Assembly (NCBI GenBank): GCA_963589005.1
Contig: CAVAJR010000006.1
Span: 36,906 to 100,905 of the forward strand
Direction of reading: 5' to 3'
Source: RGIG5612 sp963589005
GTDB lineage: Bacteria; Bacillota; Clostridia; Lachnospirales; Lachnospiraceae
DNA: 64,000 bases
The notes beneath the pieces are model-generated. The model ran no database searches. It was not told the DNA's origin and saw only the letters and a program-made list of their open reading frames with translations. Shown here piece after piece: positions 27,607 through 37,008 of the stretch; positions within the stretch are counted from its first letter, which is position 1; the number at the start of each line of letters is the position of its first letter. The position numbers were made by a program, and so were the translations under genes.

Positions 27607-28744
27607 TAATTATATCCTCGCCTGTCTTGATGATCTGCTCAAGTGTCGGATTCTCGATAACTTCATGAGCATTCATCTTGCTTTCAATAAATTCTGCTAT
27701 GTCTAAGAATTTCATTTCTCCATTTAAGAAACGTTTAACTGCAAGTTCATTTGCCGCATTAAAGACACATGGCATTGTTCCCCCAATCTCAAGTGCCTTA
27801 TATGCCAGAGCCAATGCCTTGAAGGTCTGAACATCGGGCCGTTCAAAGCTAAGAGTTCCTATCTCAAAAAGATCCAGTCTCCTGCCTTCAAGATATCTTC
27901 TCTCCGGATAGTAGAATGCATACTGTATCGGTATCTTCATATCAGGTGTTCCCAGCTGTGCTATTACAGCGCCATCCTTATATTGAACAGCCGAGTGGAT
28001 AATAGACTGAGGATGAACAACAACCTGAATATTTTCTGCCGGCATATCAAAAAGCCATCTTGCCTCTATTACCTCAAGTCCTTTATTAGCAAGCGTAGCA
28101 GAATCAATTGTGATCTTTCTGCCCATTTTCCAGTTCGGATGATTAAGCGCCTGTTCTACAGTTACATTCTGAAGCTCTTCCGCGGTTTTGCCTCTGAATG
28201 GGCCACCTGACGCAGTAAGAAGTATCTTATCCGCCTCTTCTTTGTTTTCTCCGTTAAGAGACTGAAATATTGCGCTGTGTTCAGAGTCAACCGGATAGAT
28301 ATGCACGTTATGATCACGTGCCGCCTGCATGATGAGTTGTCCGGCACATACCAGAGTCTCTTTATTAGCCAATGCTACATCCTTGCCTGCATTAATTGCA
28401 GCCATAGTAGGTCTGATTCCCACCATTCCTACAATTGCCGTAAGGACAATATCAGCATCTGAATATTCGGCTGCCTTGATGAGTCCCTCCATGCCGGAAC
28501 AGATCTCTGTCCTATTAAGAATCTCCGGGCTGCACTCCTTAAGCCTTTCTTTTAAAAGTTCAGCATTATTTTTGCTGTAAACGCAAACAAAATTCGGAGA
28601 GAACTCCGAAATCTGTTCGATAAGTAAATCAATATTGTTATTAGCACTCAGAGCGCATACCCTGAGATCAGGATTGGCTCTTACTATCTGTAACGCCTGA
28701 GTTCCGATGGAACCGGTTGAGCCAAGAATAGATATTGTTTTCAT
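27593..28744 (-). CDS. dxr: 1-deoxy-D-xylulose 5-phosphate reductoisomerase
   Basis: 383 residues. The NADPH-binding ILGSTGSIGTQAL opens the protein; PVDSEHSAIFQ and SGGPFRGK are substrate-site motifs. First committed enzyme of the MEP pathway. Five bases after cdsA. Confidence 0.96.
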   Translation of the reverse strand: MKTISILGSTGSIGTQALQIVRANPDLRVCALSANNNIDLLIEQISEFSPNFVCVYSKNNAELLKERLKECSPEILNRTEICSGMEGLIKAAEYSDADIVLTAIVGMVGIRPTMAAINAGKDVALANKETLVCAGQLIMQAARDHNVHIYPVDSEHSAIFQSLNGENKEEADKILLTASGGPFRGKTAEELQNVTVEQALNHPNWKMGRKITIDSATLANKGLEVIEARWLFDMPAENIQVVVHPQSIIHSAVQYKDGAVIAQLGTPDMKIPIQYAFYYPERRYLEGRRLDLFEIGTLSFERPDVQTFKALALAYKALEIGGTMPCVFNAANELAVKRFLNGEMKFLDIAEFIESKMNAHEVIENPTLEQIIKTGEDIINELC

Positions 28745-28748
28745 AAAT

Positions 28749-29627
28749 TTACCAAATTCTTATTATTAAGGTGACAACATAAATAATAGGAGATACAGCA
28801 ATTACACTATCGAATCTGTCCAGTACACCGCCGTGTCCCGGGAATAGGTGACTGTAATCCTTGATACCAACGCTTCTCTTGATGGCTGATGCAAAAAGGT
28901 CTCCTGCCATGCCAATCACAGCGCCAAACATGCATATGATAGGAAAGATGATCACTTCATGTTCTGTTACCGGTACAATACCACGAACAATAAATGCCCA
29001 TATCAATCCCAATATTCCGGCTCCGATAATTCCGCTCAGACAGCCCTCCACAGTTTTCTTCGGGCTGATCTCTGGAAATGCCCTGTGTTTGCCAAATAAC
29101 ATTCCGCCAAGATAAGCAAAAACATCACATCCCCAGGATGATAATATTGCAAGCCATACGAGATAAGCTCCCCAATCGTGCACTCTTGTAATATACAGGA
29201 AGGAAAGAGTTACTCCTACATAAAATACTCCAAAGAATGATGTATACAGATCGTGCAGCGGAAACTTAGGATAATTTAATATAAATATAGCTATTTCTGC
29301 CAATACAAAAATCGCCAACAGGAATATCAGATACAGCGCCGAATTCTCATTTCCATAAAATCGAATCAGTACATAATAAAAAATATCAGCAATAAATCCG
29401 CATATTGCAAATGGTTTCCACAGCAGCCCCTGTGCCTTATAGAATTCCCATAATCCTACTAAGGACAAGACTCCCAATACGCATAACATGATCGTATATC
29501 CCAGAGAAAAAGCCAGAACCAACAAAGCAAATATTATTATCGAAGTGATAAATCTGGTTATGAAGGATTTATTTTTTAAAAGCTTTCTTCCTCTTTCTTT
29601 TACTGAATTTTTATCTAATCTTGCCAT
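28749..29627 (-). CDS. cdsA: Phosphatidate cytidylyltransferase
   Basis: 292 residues, multi-helix membrane enzyme making CDP-diacylglycerol. The CDS signature SIKRSVGIKDYSHLFPGHGG with LDRFDS is at the C-terminus. It supplies PgsA's substrate. It overlaps uppS by 17 bases. Confidence 0.95.
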   Translation of the reverse strand: MARLDKNSVKERGRKLLKNKSFITRFITSIIIFALLVLAFSLGYTIMLCVLGVLSLVGLWEFYKAQGLLWKPFAICGFIADIFYYVLIRFYGNENSALYLIFLLAIFVLAEIAIFILNYPKFPLHDLYTSFFGVFYVGVTLSFLYITRVHDWGAYLVWLAILSSWGCDVFAYLGGMLFGKHRAFPEISPKKTVEGCLSGIIGAGILGLIWAFIVRGIVPVTEHEVIIFPIICMFGAVIGMAGDLFASAIKRSVGIKDYSHLFPGHGGVLDRFDSVIAVSPIIYVVTLIIRIW

Positions 29628-30330
29628 ATCTTCTATCCCTTGCTGTATACGCTTCTATTGCTTTGATCAACTCATCTTTATTAAAATCAGGCCATGGAAT
29701 ATCGGTGAAATAGAATTCAGAATATGCCAATTGCCACAGGAGAAAATTAGAAAGTCTCTCCTCTCCGCTGGTTCTTATAAGCAGGTCAGGATCCGGAAAA
29801 TCTGCCGTATCCAGATATTCTGAGATAGTTGAATCGGTAATACTATCCGGATTTATCTGCCCGTTTACAGCATCTGCGGCGACGCGTTTGATTCCCCGGC
29901 ATATCTCATCACGGCTGCCATAATTAATGGCTATAATAAATGTAATTCCTGTATTACCGGCTGTTGCCCTTTCAAGGTTATTAACTGCCTCCTGGATATC
30001 CGGACTTAATCTGCTCCTTTCACCTATTACACGGCATATAACATTATTCTTCATGCATTTCTCAATACTGTGAAGCAGATACTCTCTGAAGAGGTTCATT
30101 ATTATCTGAACCTCTTCAAATGGTCTGGCCCAATTTTCAGTCGAGAAAGCATATACTGTAAGATATTTTATACCCAGGCTGTTACAGTCTTCCAATGTCT
30201 GCTCTAAGACCTCAGCACCCCTCTTATGTCCAAAGGTTCTGGGCATATGTCTCTTTTTAGCCCACCTGCCATTGCCATCCATTATTATGGCAACATGCCG
30301 TGGAATCTTAAGTTTATTTAAATCAGCCAA
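29611..30330 (-). CDS. uppS: Isoprenyl (undecaprenyl) diphosphate synthase
   Basis: 239 residues from the TTG start at 30330, chosen because AGGAG lies 6 bases upstream and the resulting MADLNKLKIPRHVAIIMDGN fits the family. An ATG 17 codons earlier has no ribosome site and adds an unlike peptide. Catalytic Asp is in IIMDGNGRWAKKR, followed by GHKRGAE. It makes the lipid carrier for peptidoglycan precursors. Confidence 0.93.
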   Translation of the reverse strand: MADLNKLKIPRHVAIIMDGNGRWAKKRHMPRTFGHKRGAEVLEQTLEDCNSLGIKYLTVYAFSTENWARPFEEVQIIMNLFREYLLHSIEKCMKNNVICRVIGERSRLSPDIQEAVNNLERATAGNTGITFIIAINYGSRDEICRGIKRVAADAVNGQINPDSITDSTISEYLDTADFPDPDLLIRTSGEERLSNFLLWQLAYSEFYFTDIPWPDFNKDELIKAIEAYTARDRRYGKIR

Positions 30331-30424
30331 ATTATTCTCCTGATCAATATGCGTAAATCCACCTTTCCAACAGTCATGCATGAATATCAGGTAAAGAAAT
30401 TACGCATATCTTGATTTTATATAG

Positions 30425-30982
30425 TTATACAGTCATGATCTCTTTTGACTTATCAGTAATCATTACATCAATATCCTTGATATATTTGTCTGTGATCTTC
30501 TGAATCTCGTCTTCAAGATCCTTGCCTGTATCTTCTGAATATTCGCCGGCCTTAGCTTCCTTCTTGATCACATCAACTGCATCACGGCGGATATTTCTGA
30601 TTGCGACTTTGGCATCCTCGCCCTTTTTCTTAACATCCTTAGATAACTCCTTACGGCGTTCCTCTGTAAGATCAGGAAATACCAGTCTTACATTCTTGCC
30701 GTCATCTGACGGATTGATGCCTATATCAGAACACATAATAGCCTTAGTTATAGCCTTAACAAGGGATGCATCCCATGGTGAGATAACAATAGTCTTAGGT
30801 TCTGGAACAGATATATTGCCCACCTGCTGAAGCGGAGTCTCTACTCCATAATAATCAACCTTTATCTTATCGAGAATATGCGGGTTAGCTCTTCCTGCTC
30901 TGATGCCCTGATATTCAGCATTCAGTGCGTTGATGGTTTTATCCATTTTATCCTGATACTTTTGTAATTTTTCACTTGCCAT
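30425..30982 (-). CDS. frr: Ribosome recycling factor
   Basis: 185 residues. Family landmarks are IRAGRANPHILDKIKVDYYG, the ISPWD segment and the C-terminal EDEIQKITDKYI. It splits post-termination ribosomes with EF-G. Confidence 0.96.
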   Translation of the reverse strand: MASEKLQKYQDKMDKTINALNAEYQGIRAGRANPHILDKIKVDYYGVETPLQQVGNISVPEPKTIVISPWDASLVKAITKAIMCSDIGINPSDDGKNVRLVFPDLTEERRKELSKDVKKKGEDAKVAIRNIRRDAVDVIKKEAKAGEYSEDTGKDLEDEIQKITDKYIKDIDVMITDKSKEIMTV

Positions 30983-31028
30983 AATAATTGCCCTTCCTTA
31001 TGTTTTTCACTTTTATTCCTGGTTGTTT

Positions 31029-31727
31029 TTATATGGTAACTTCTGTTCCGTTGAAATTATCATTCAGCGAATTGCTGATGGAATTCTCCTCATTTAATGA
31101 GAATATTCTCATCGGGATCCTGTGCTCCATCAGAAGACATGAAGCAAAAAGATCTATTACGCCCAGCTGTTTTTCAACAACTTCATCTATACTGATCTTA
31201 TCAAATCTCTTAGCGTCCGGATATTTTGCAGGATCCTTATCATAAACTCCGTCAATTGCCTTAGCTGCAAGTATCATATCGCAGTTAAGTTCAATCGCAC
31301 GAAGTGCCATAGCTGTATCTGTAGAAAAATACGGATGTCCTGTGCCGCCTGCGAAGAATAAGACCTTATGCTCGGCAAAATATTGATTAGCCAGATCCTT
31401 GGAAAACATCTCTGTAAATGTTCCGCATGCAAACGGAGTCATAACAGCCGTCTTCATGCCTGCATATCTGAAATGCTCTGATACATAGATGCAATTCATT
31501 ATGGTAGCCAGCATTCCGATGGTATCAGACTTAGGTCTGTCAATCTCGACTCCGGTTCTGCCTCTCCAGATATTGCCGCCACCGATAACAATGCAGATGT
31601 CAACGCCCTGATCATACAGAACCTTAACCTGACCTGCGATCCTCTTTATCTCTTCCTCATTATATGCTCCGTCTTTGGCCAGAGCCTCTCCGCTCAGTTT
31701 CAATAATACTCTTTTTAATTCATTCAT
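31029..31727 (-). CDS. pyrH: UMP kinase
   Basis: 232 residues. KLSGEAL at the N-terminus, GGGNIWRGR and the later GTGHPYFSTDTAMALRA are amino acid kinase-fold motifs of bacterial UMP kinase. The second ATG (31727) is 7 bases from GGAGGGG and is preferred to the first (31733), which nearly touches it. First gene of the pyrH-frr-uppS-cdsA-dxr-rseP-ispG-polC run. Confidence 0.95.
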   Translation of the reverse strand: MNELKRVLLKLSGEALAKDGAYNEEEIKRIAGQVKVLYDQGVDICIVIGGGNIWRGRTGVEIDRPKSDTIGMLATIMNCIYVSEHFRYAGMKTAVMTPFACGTFTEMFSKDLANQYFAEHKVLFFAGGTGHPYFSTDTAMALRAIELNCDMILAAKAIDGVYDKDPAKYPDAKRFDKISIDEVVEKQLGVIDLFASCLLMEHRIPMRIFSLNEENSISNSLNDNFNGTEVTI

Positions 31728-31862
31728 AATCATGCCCCTCCGATGATACTCTTGAGTTCATCACACGAACACAAGTATAACATACATCCGGCTTTTTTGA
31801 AAACATGCACCCCGGTTTTTTAACAATGAATTTTTAGTGAAGGTAAATGCCTACATATGTTA

Positions 31863-31891
31863 TTGGTTTTGCCAAAAAATTGTGCTAGTAT
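31863..31891 (+). promoter_or_regulatory. Predicted promoter of MATE transporter
   Basis: TTGGTT (31863-31868), 17-base spacer ending TGC, and TAGTAT (31886-31891), about 30 bases before the start codon. Confidence 0.45.
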
Positions 31892-31921
31892 ATGTATCGT
31901 TTGTTCAGGAGGCAAAATATT

Positions 31922-33298
31922 ATGCAAAATAGTTCATTTTTTACAAAGGACAAAGCATTTTACAAGGCACTGTTTTCAATGCTGGCCATTGTTGCGCTGC
32001 AAAATCTTGTAGCATATTCTGTAAACATGACCGACAACATTATGTTAGGAAGCTATTCGCAAAATGCTCTGTCAGGCGCTTCTACTGTTAATCAGATATT
32101 TTTCGTAGTTCAGCAATTTGCGCTGTCATTAGGCAACTCCCTTGTTGCATTATCCTCACAATATTGGGGTCAGAAAAGAATCGAACCAATCAGAGCGATC
32201 ACAGCCATTACACTTAAGGTCGGCGCGGCTATCGGCATTATCTTCATCGCCATTTGCCTGATAATCCCAGATGGAATATTACGGATATTCACAACTGATA
32301 ATGCAATTATCGCTGAAGGCAAGGATTATCTGTATATCGTTGTATGGACATTTCTTCTCTTTCTTCTAACTAATATATTTATGGCAGCATTAAGAGCGGT
32401 GGGAACAGTTAAGATTTCATTCTATATATCTGTTGTTTCACTTATAGTTAATATTATCATTAACTATATATTGATATTCGGCAAATTAGGATTCGAGGCC
32501 ATGGGGGTTCGAGGCGCAGCCATTGGTACCCTTGTAAGCAGAATTATAGAACTTGTGATAATAATAATTTATATTGCAAAATGCGACCAAAAGCTCCATC
32601 TCTTTTCAAAAGGATGGCTTAAGCATGACAGTCAATTATTCAACGACTTCGTTAAGATCGCAATTCCGACAGTCGGAGCCTCTGTACTGTGGTCTATCTC
32701 AGTTCCGCTTCAGACCGCAATCTTAGGCCACTTGTCAGCGGATGCTATTGCTGCCAACTCAGTGGCCACAACTTTCTACCAATACCTTAAGGTTGTAGTT
32801 CAGGCTATGTCAGCAACATCTGCTGTTATGATCGGACAGTCTATCGGCAAGGGCAACATTGAACGTGTTAAATCAGACGGACGTACATTGTCAGTTGTAT
32901 GCGTTGCTCTGGGTGTTGTACTTGGCGCACTGCTGTTTGTTCTCAGAACTCCGCTGCTGTCGCTTTATACGGACAGTTTCAGTGCTGAAGCTCTTCAATT
33001 AGCAGACGGTCTTATGATCGTTATGGCCTGTGTAATGGTAGGAATGTCATATCAGATGCCTGTATGCTTCGGTATCATCCAGGGCGGCGGCGATGCGAAA
33101 TGGAACATGGCTGTTAATCTTATCAGTACATGGTGCATAGTAGTTCCTCTGTCATTTATGGCAGCGTTCTGGTGGAAGCTTCCTGTTGTATGGGTTGTTT
33201 TATGTATCCAGTCAGATCAGTTCTTCAAGGGAATTCCTGCATTTATCCATTTCAGAAAATACACATGGATCAAAAAACTTACCCGTGATGCCAAATAA
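31922..33298 (+). CDS. MATE-family efflux transporter
   Basis: A 458-residue, 12-helix protein of the MATE family. LQNLVAYSVNMTDNIMLG and ALSGASTVNQ open the first half; AANSVATTFYQ and QGGGDAKWNMAVNLISTW are second-half family motifs. Exports cationic compounds or drugs with Na+ or H+ coupling; substrate unknown. The ATG at 31922 has AGGAGG 9 bases upstream. Monocistronic. Confidence 0.9.
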   Translation: MQNSSFFTKDKAFYKALFSMLAIVALQNLVAYSVNMTDNIMLGSYSQNALSGASTVNQIFFVVQQFALSLGNSLVALSSQYWGQKRIEPIRAITAITLKVGAAIGIIFIAICLIIPDGILRIFTTDNAIIAEGKDYLYIVVWTFLLFLLTNIFMAALRAVGTVKISFYISVVSLIVNIIINYILIFGKLGFEAMGVRGAAIGTLVSRIIELVIIIIYIAKCDQKLHLFSKGWLKHDSQLFNDFVKIAIPTVGASVLWSISVPLQTAILGHLSADAIAANSVATTFYQYLKVVVQAMSATSAVMIGQSIGKGNIERVKSDGRTLSVVCVALGVVLGALLFVLRTPLLSLYTDSFSAEALQLADGLMIVMACVMVGMSYQMPVCFGIIQGGGDAKWNMAVNLISTWCIVVPLSFMAAFWWKLPVVWVVLCIQSDQFFKGIPAFIHFRKYTWIKKLTRDAK

Positions 33299-33372
33299 TA
33301 ATGCAAGCCGGATACATTATGCATGTTTTGATCAATAAATTGAAAAAATGAAATAGATATACTCAAAATCGT

Positions 33373-33421
33373 AAAATCACGGTGCAGTCTGCCAAAAGCA
33401 AAAAGTCTGCACCGTGATTTT
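33373..33421. terminator. Bidirectional terminator between MATE and ABC genes
   Basis: AAAATCACGGTGCAG (33373-33387) and its exact inverse CTGCACCGTGATTTT (33407-33421), 15 bp, with T- and A-rich flanks that serve both converging transcripts. Confidence 0.85.
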
Positions 33422-33425
33422 TATT

Positions 33426-35189
33426 TTATTCAAACTGACTGTTGTAGAGTGCTGCATAGGCTCCGTCCATTGCCAGCAGTTCCTCATGAGTTCCCTGTTC
33501 AATGATATTGCCATGCTCCATGTACAATATCATATCCGCATCTCTGATAGTGGAGAGTCTGTGTGCGATCACGAAGCTGGTTCTTCCTTGCATGAGATTC
33601 TTCATTGCCTTGCCTATCTCAACCTCTGTTCGTGTATCTACACTGGAGGTGGCCTCATCTAGGATCAAAATAGGCGGATTACATAAGAATACACGTGCAA
33701 TGGTAAGAAGCTGCTTTTGACCTACAGAAAGATTGGCTGCTTCATTGCTCATTATGGTGTCATATCCCTGGGGCATAGTGCGAATGAGATAGTCGATTTT
33801 GGCAGCCCTGGCAGCAGCCTCAATCTCATCTCTTGCAGCCTCCGGATATCCGTAAGCAATATTCTCAGCCAGCGTTCCCGAAAATAGCCATGAATCCTGC
33901 AAAACCATGCCGAAGTTTCGACGAAGTCCGCTGCGTGTCATCTCTGCAATATTGAACCCATCAACAGTTATCTTGCCGCTGTTCACTTCATAGAATCGCA
34001 TAAGCAAGTTAACCAGCGTGGTTTTACCTGCACCAGTGCTTCCCACAACAGCAATTTTTTGTCCCGGCTGAACTGTAAAACTGATATTCTTCATAAGAAT
34101 CCTGTCTGGATCATATCCGAAGCTGACATTATCAAATGCAATCTGACCCTTGGCCCGCTCCAGCTTAACAGGCATATCCGGGTCAGCTGTTTCCTCCGGT
34201 TCATCCAGCAGCTCAAATATTCTCTTAGCCGCCGCGATTGCAGCCTGCATGGAATTTATCATATAAGATGCCTCTGTCAGCGGCTCAGCAGCAAGATTTA
34301 TATATTGAAAAATCGCCTGCATAACACCAACTGTCATGCTCGCGCCCAACAAGGCTCGTCCAGTTACCAGAGCAATTGCCGCATAAGAAACTCTTGTCAG
34401 CAGTCGGATCAACGGGTTTACACAGTTGGAAAGAAAATCTACACGCTGGTTGGCAGTTCGTGCTTGTTCTGCAGCCTGTTTGATTTTTTCCAAGCTGTCT
34501 GCCTCGTGATTATATGCTCTGATCACATTACGTCCGCTATAATATTCTTCAGCCAATCCTGTCAGAGCTGCTATACTCTCCATTCGTTCCCCTGCAAATC
34601 GCAAACTCTTGTTCGAAACAATTTTTGTTATAACCATACTGAGCAGCATAAATGCGAGAAATAATAATGTAACGGAAATGCTGTAATACATCATCATACA
34701 TACAGAACCGATAACTGTGCCTATGGATACAATAAGCTTAAGCAAACCAGTCTGCATAACTTCCGACATTTTATCCAGGTCACTGGTGAAACGGCTAAGC
34801 AGCTCACCTGCTTTATTCTGATCAAAAAATCGAAGAGGAAGACGATTGAGCTTTACCGCCACCTGTTTACGAAGATTCATTACCAGAGTGTCAGCTACAT
34901 TTGCCATCAGGTATGATTGCATGAAATAAAACAGCCACATAAAAAAATACTGTATAGCCAGCCACATAAGCTCCTGCCCCATGTTGTTCCATGTGATCTG
35001 AAAAGGAATATTGCTGTCCCAACCCGCCTTTATGCTTTGCCAGAGATGATCGATTACCAGTGCACTGTACATAGGCGTCCATATTGTTAATCCTACATAA
35101 AAAATGATAGAGATACATATAATAGTCAGCCTTACGCGCTGTCCTTGAAATTGCATGAACAAACGCACGGCTGTGCTCCGCTTATTCAT
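33426..35189 (-). CDS. ABC exporter, half-transporter with canonical ATPase site
   Basis: 587 residues: six-helix exporter domain (1-310) and nucleotide-binding domain with Walker A VGSTGAGKTT, signature LSVGQKQLLTIARV and Walker B ILILDEATSSVD with the catalytic Glu. The start codon overlaps the stop of the upstream ABC gene by one base (TAATG), so the two half-transporters are translationally coupled and almost certainly form a heterodimer. Multidrug or peptide export is expected. Confidence 0.9.
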   Translation of the reverse strand: MNKRSTAVRLFMQFQGQRVRLTIICISIIFYVGLTIWTPMYSALVIDHLWQSIKAGWDSNIPFQITWNNMGQELMWLAIQYFFMWLFYFMQSYLMANVADTLVMNLRKQVAVKLNRLPLRFFDQNKAGELLSRFTSDLDKMSEVMQTGLLKLIVSIGTVIGSVCMMMYYSISVTLLFLAFMLLSMVITKIVSNKSLRFAGERMESIAALTGLAEEYYSGRNVIRAYNHEADSLEKIKQAAEQARTANQRVDFLSNCVNPLIRLLTRVSYAAIALVTGRALLGASMTVGVMQAIFQYINLAAEPLTEASYMINSMQAAIAAAKRIFELLDEPEETADPDMPVKLERAKGQIAFDNVSFGYDPDRILMKNISFTVQPGQKIAVVGSTGAGKTTLVNLLMRFYEVNSGKITVDGFNIAEMTRSGLRRNFGMVLQDSWLFSGTLAENIAYGYPEAARDEIEAAARAAKIDYLIRTMPQGYDTIMSNEAANLSVGQKQLLTIARVFLCNPPILILDEATSSVDTRTEVEIGKAMKNLMQGRTSFVIAHRLSTIRDADMILYMEHGNIIEQGTHEELLAMDGAYAALYNSQFE

Positions 35190-36922
35190 TATTGCTGTCC
35201 CTCCTTTGTCTGAGAATGGTAGATTTCCTGATAAATCTGACAATTCTGCATTAATTCATCATGAGTGCCCTTACCTACCATTTGTCCCTCATTCAGCACG
35301 ATAATCTGCTGCGCATGACGAATGGTACTTACTCGCTGTGCAATAATTATTACAGCAGAATCCTTTGTTTCTTCTGCCAATGCATGCCTTAACGCAGCAT
35401 CGGTTTTAAAGTCCAATGCCGAGAAACTGTCGTCAAAAATGAACAGTTCCGGCTTTTTCACAAGTGCTCTGGCAATAGATAATCGCTGCCTCTGACCACC
35501 AGAAAAATTTGTACCTCCTTGTGCTACATAAGAATTCAGTCCATCCGGCAGAGAACGAATAAAATCACCCGCCTGTGCCACATCAGCTGCATGCATTAAT
35601 TCCTCGTCACTGGCTGATTTATTGCTATAACGCAGATTCTCTGCAATGGTACCGGAAAATAACCAGGCCTTTTGCTGTACATATGAAATATGATCACGCA
35701 GACAGTGCTGCGGCATCGCTCTTACATCTACGCCATTTAGTTTAACAGCGCCGTCCAATACATCATGAAATCGAAGTATCAATGCAGCAACCGTAGATTT
35801 GCCGCTGCCCGTTCCGCCGATAATGGCTGTTGTTTCCCCTCTACGACAGGTAAAATCAAGATGTGACAGGGTATTTTCTTCCGCATCCTCGAATCTGAAA
35901 GATACATTGCTGAAGGTTAATACATCTTCCTTCTTAATTGACGCATTTATTGGCATATAGTCTGTTTTATCAACAATTTCCGGGCTATGTTCTAATACAG
36001 CGCGGATACGGTCGCAGCATTCAAGTGCACGTGGCAATGTTAAGATCTCCATTTGTGCCATCATCAAAAAGAACAATACCATGACAGCGTACTCGATCAA
36101 TGCAGTGATATCACCAATATGCAAATTGCCCACACTTATCTGTGTGCCGCTGAGAAAATAGATCACTACAATAAAAATATTAACGAATAAAAATGCAAGT
36201 CCATCCAGACAGGCAAAGCAGCGGTTCGCTTTAATGGAAGTCTGTGCATACATCTGAAATGAATCATTCATTCTCTTTTTCTCCCGTTCTTCACTATTAA
36301 AGGCACGAACAACACGAACGCCTGTGATATTTTCCAACAAAACAACTGACATTTTATCTAACAGCTTCTGCAGCCTGCGAAAAAGCGGTGCTGCGCTGTG
36401 CATGATGATATATGCAAGAATCAAGACCGCCGCAACTACTCCTAAAAGCAGGAAACCAAGCTTAATATTAAGGTGAAATGTTAAAACTGCAGCCACAATG
36501 CATACCGCAGGGACGGGCATAAGCATGGATAGAATACTGTTTATCGCAAATTGTATCGTATTTACGTCAGATACGGTTCTTGTGGTAATAGAAGCCGTGC
36601 CGAACTGTCTGAAGTCATATACTGAGAGTTTTAGCGATTTTTCATAGATCGCAACACGAATATCCTTGCCGATCCTTGCAGACAAGATCGAACATGTATA
36701 ACCGCCCAGGATGCCGCATACACCGGAGGCAACGGAATATGCCGCCATTTTGATGCCCGTTTCCAACAGCTTATCAAATGTTGCCCCCGATGCACCAAGA
36801 TTAAGCATTTCTGCAGCCAGAGTCGGAATAAACAGTCCTCCCATAACATCTAGGATCAAAAGAATGATTGTAACAACACATATCAGCCAATGCCTGCGTG
36901 CAAATTGCAAAATCAATTTCAT
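35189..36922 (-). CDS. ABC exporter, half-transporter with degenerate Walker B
   Basis: 577 residues with an exporter membrane domain and an ATPase domain (Walker A IGGTGSGKST, signature NFSGGQRQRLSIARAL). In Walker B the catalytic Glu is Asp (LFIFDDSFSALD), the asymmetric arrangement known from BmrCD/TM287-288-type heterodimers. It starts downstream of the MerR-type promoter and is probably induced by the divergent regulator. Confidence 0.9.
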   Translation of the reverse strand: MKLILQFARRHWLICVVTIILLILDVMGGLFIPTLAAEMLNLGASGATFDKLLETGIKMAAYSVASGVCGILGGYTCSILSARIGKDIRVAIYEKSLKLSVYDFRQFGTASITTRTVSDVNTIQFAINSILSMLMPVPAVCIVAAVLTFHLNIKLGFLLLGVVAAVLILAYIIMHSAAPLFRRLQKLLDKMSVVLLENITGVRVVRAFNSEEREKKRMNDSFQMYAQTSIKANRCFACLDGLAFLFVNIFIVVIYFLSGTQISVGNLHIGDITALIEYAVMVLFFLMMAQMEILTLPRALECCDRIRAVLEHSPEIVDKTDYMPINASIKKEDVLTFSNVSFRFEDAEENTLSHLDFTCRRGETTAIIGGTGSGKSTVAALILRFHDVLDGAVKLNGVDVRAMPQHCLRDHISYVQQKAWLFSGTIAENLRYSNKSASDEELMHAADVAQAGDFIRSLPDGLNSYVAQGGTNFSGGQRQRLSIARALVKKPELFIFDDSFSALDFKTDAALRHALAEETKDSAVIIIAQRVSTIRHAQQIIVLNEGQMVGKGTHDELMQNCQIYQEIYHSQTKEGQQ

Positions 36923-36940
36923 AAAAACCCTCCTTTTTGC

Positions 36941-36996
36941 TTGACAAGAATGCCGACATTGGCCTACTCTAAACTATATAGTAAGTATACAGTCAA
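36941..36996. promoter_or_regulatory. Overlapping divergent promoters with MerR-type 19-bp spacer operator
   Basis: Minus strand, driving the ABC pair: TTGACT (36996-36991), a 19-base spacer and TAGAGT (36971-36966). The overlong spacer contains the imperfect dyad CTGTATA-N5-TATATAG, as expected for MerR-family activation by DNA untwisting. Plus strand, driving the regulator: TTGACA (36941-36946), 18-base spacer, TACTCT (36965-36970). The two -10 elements overlap on opposite strands, so the promoters are mutually exclusive. Confidence 0.75.
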
Positions 36997-37008
36997 GAGG
37001 CAAATGAA

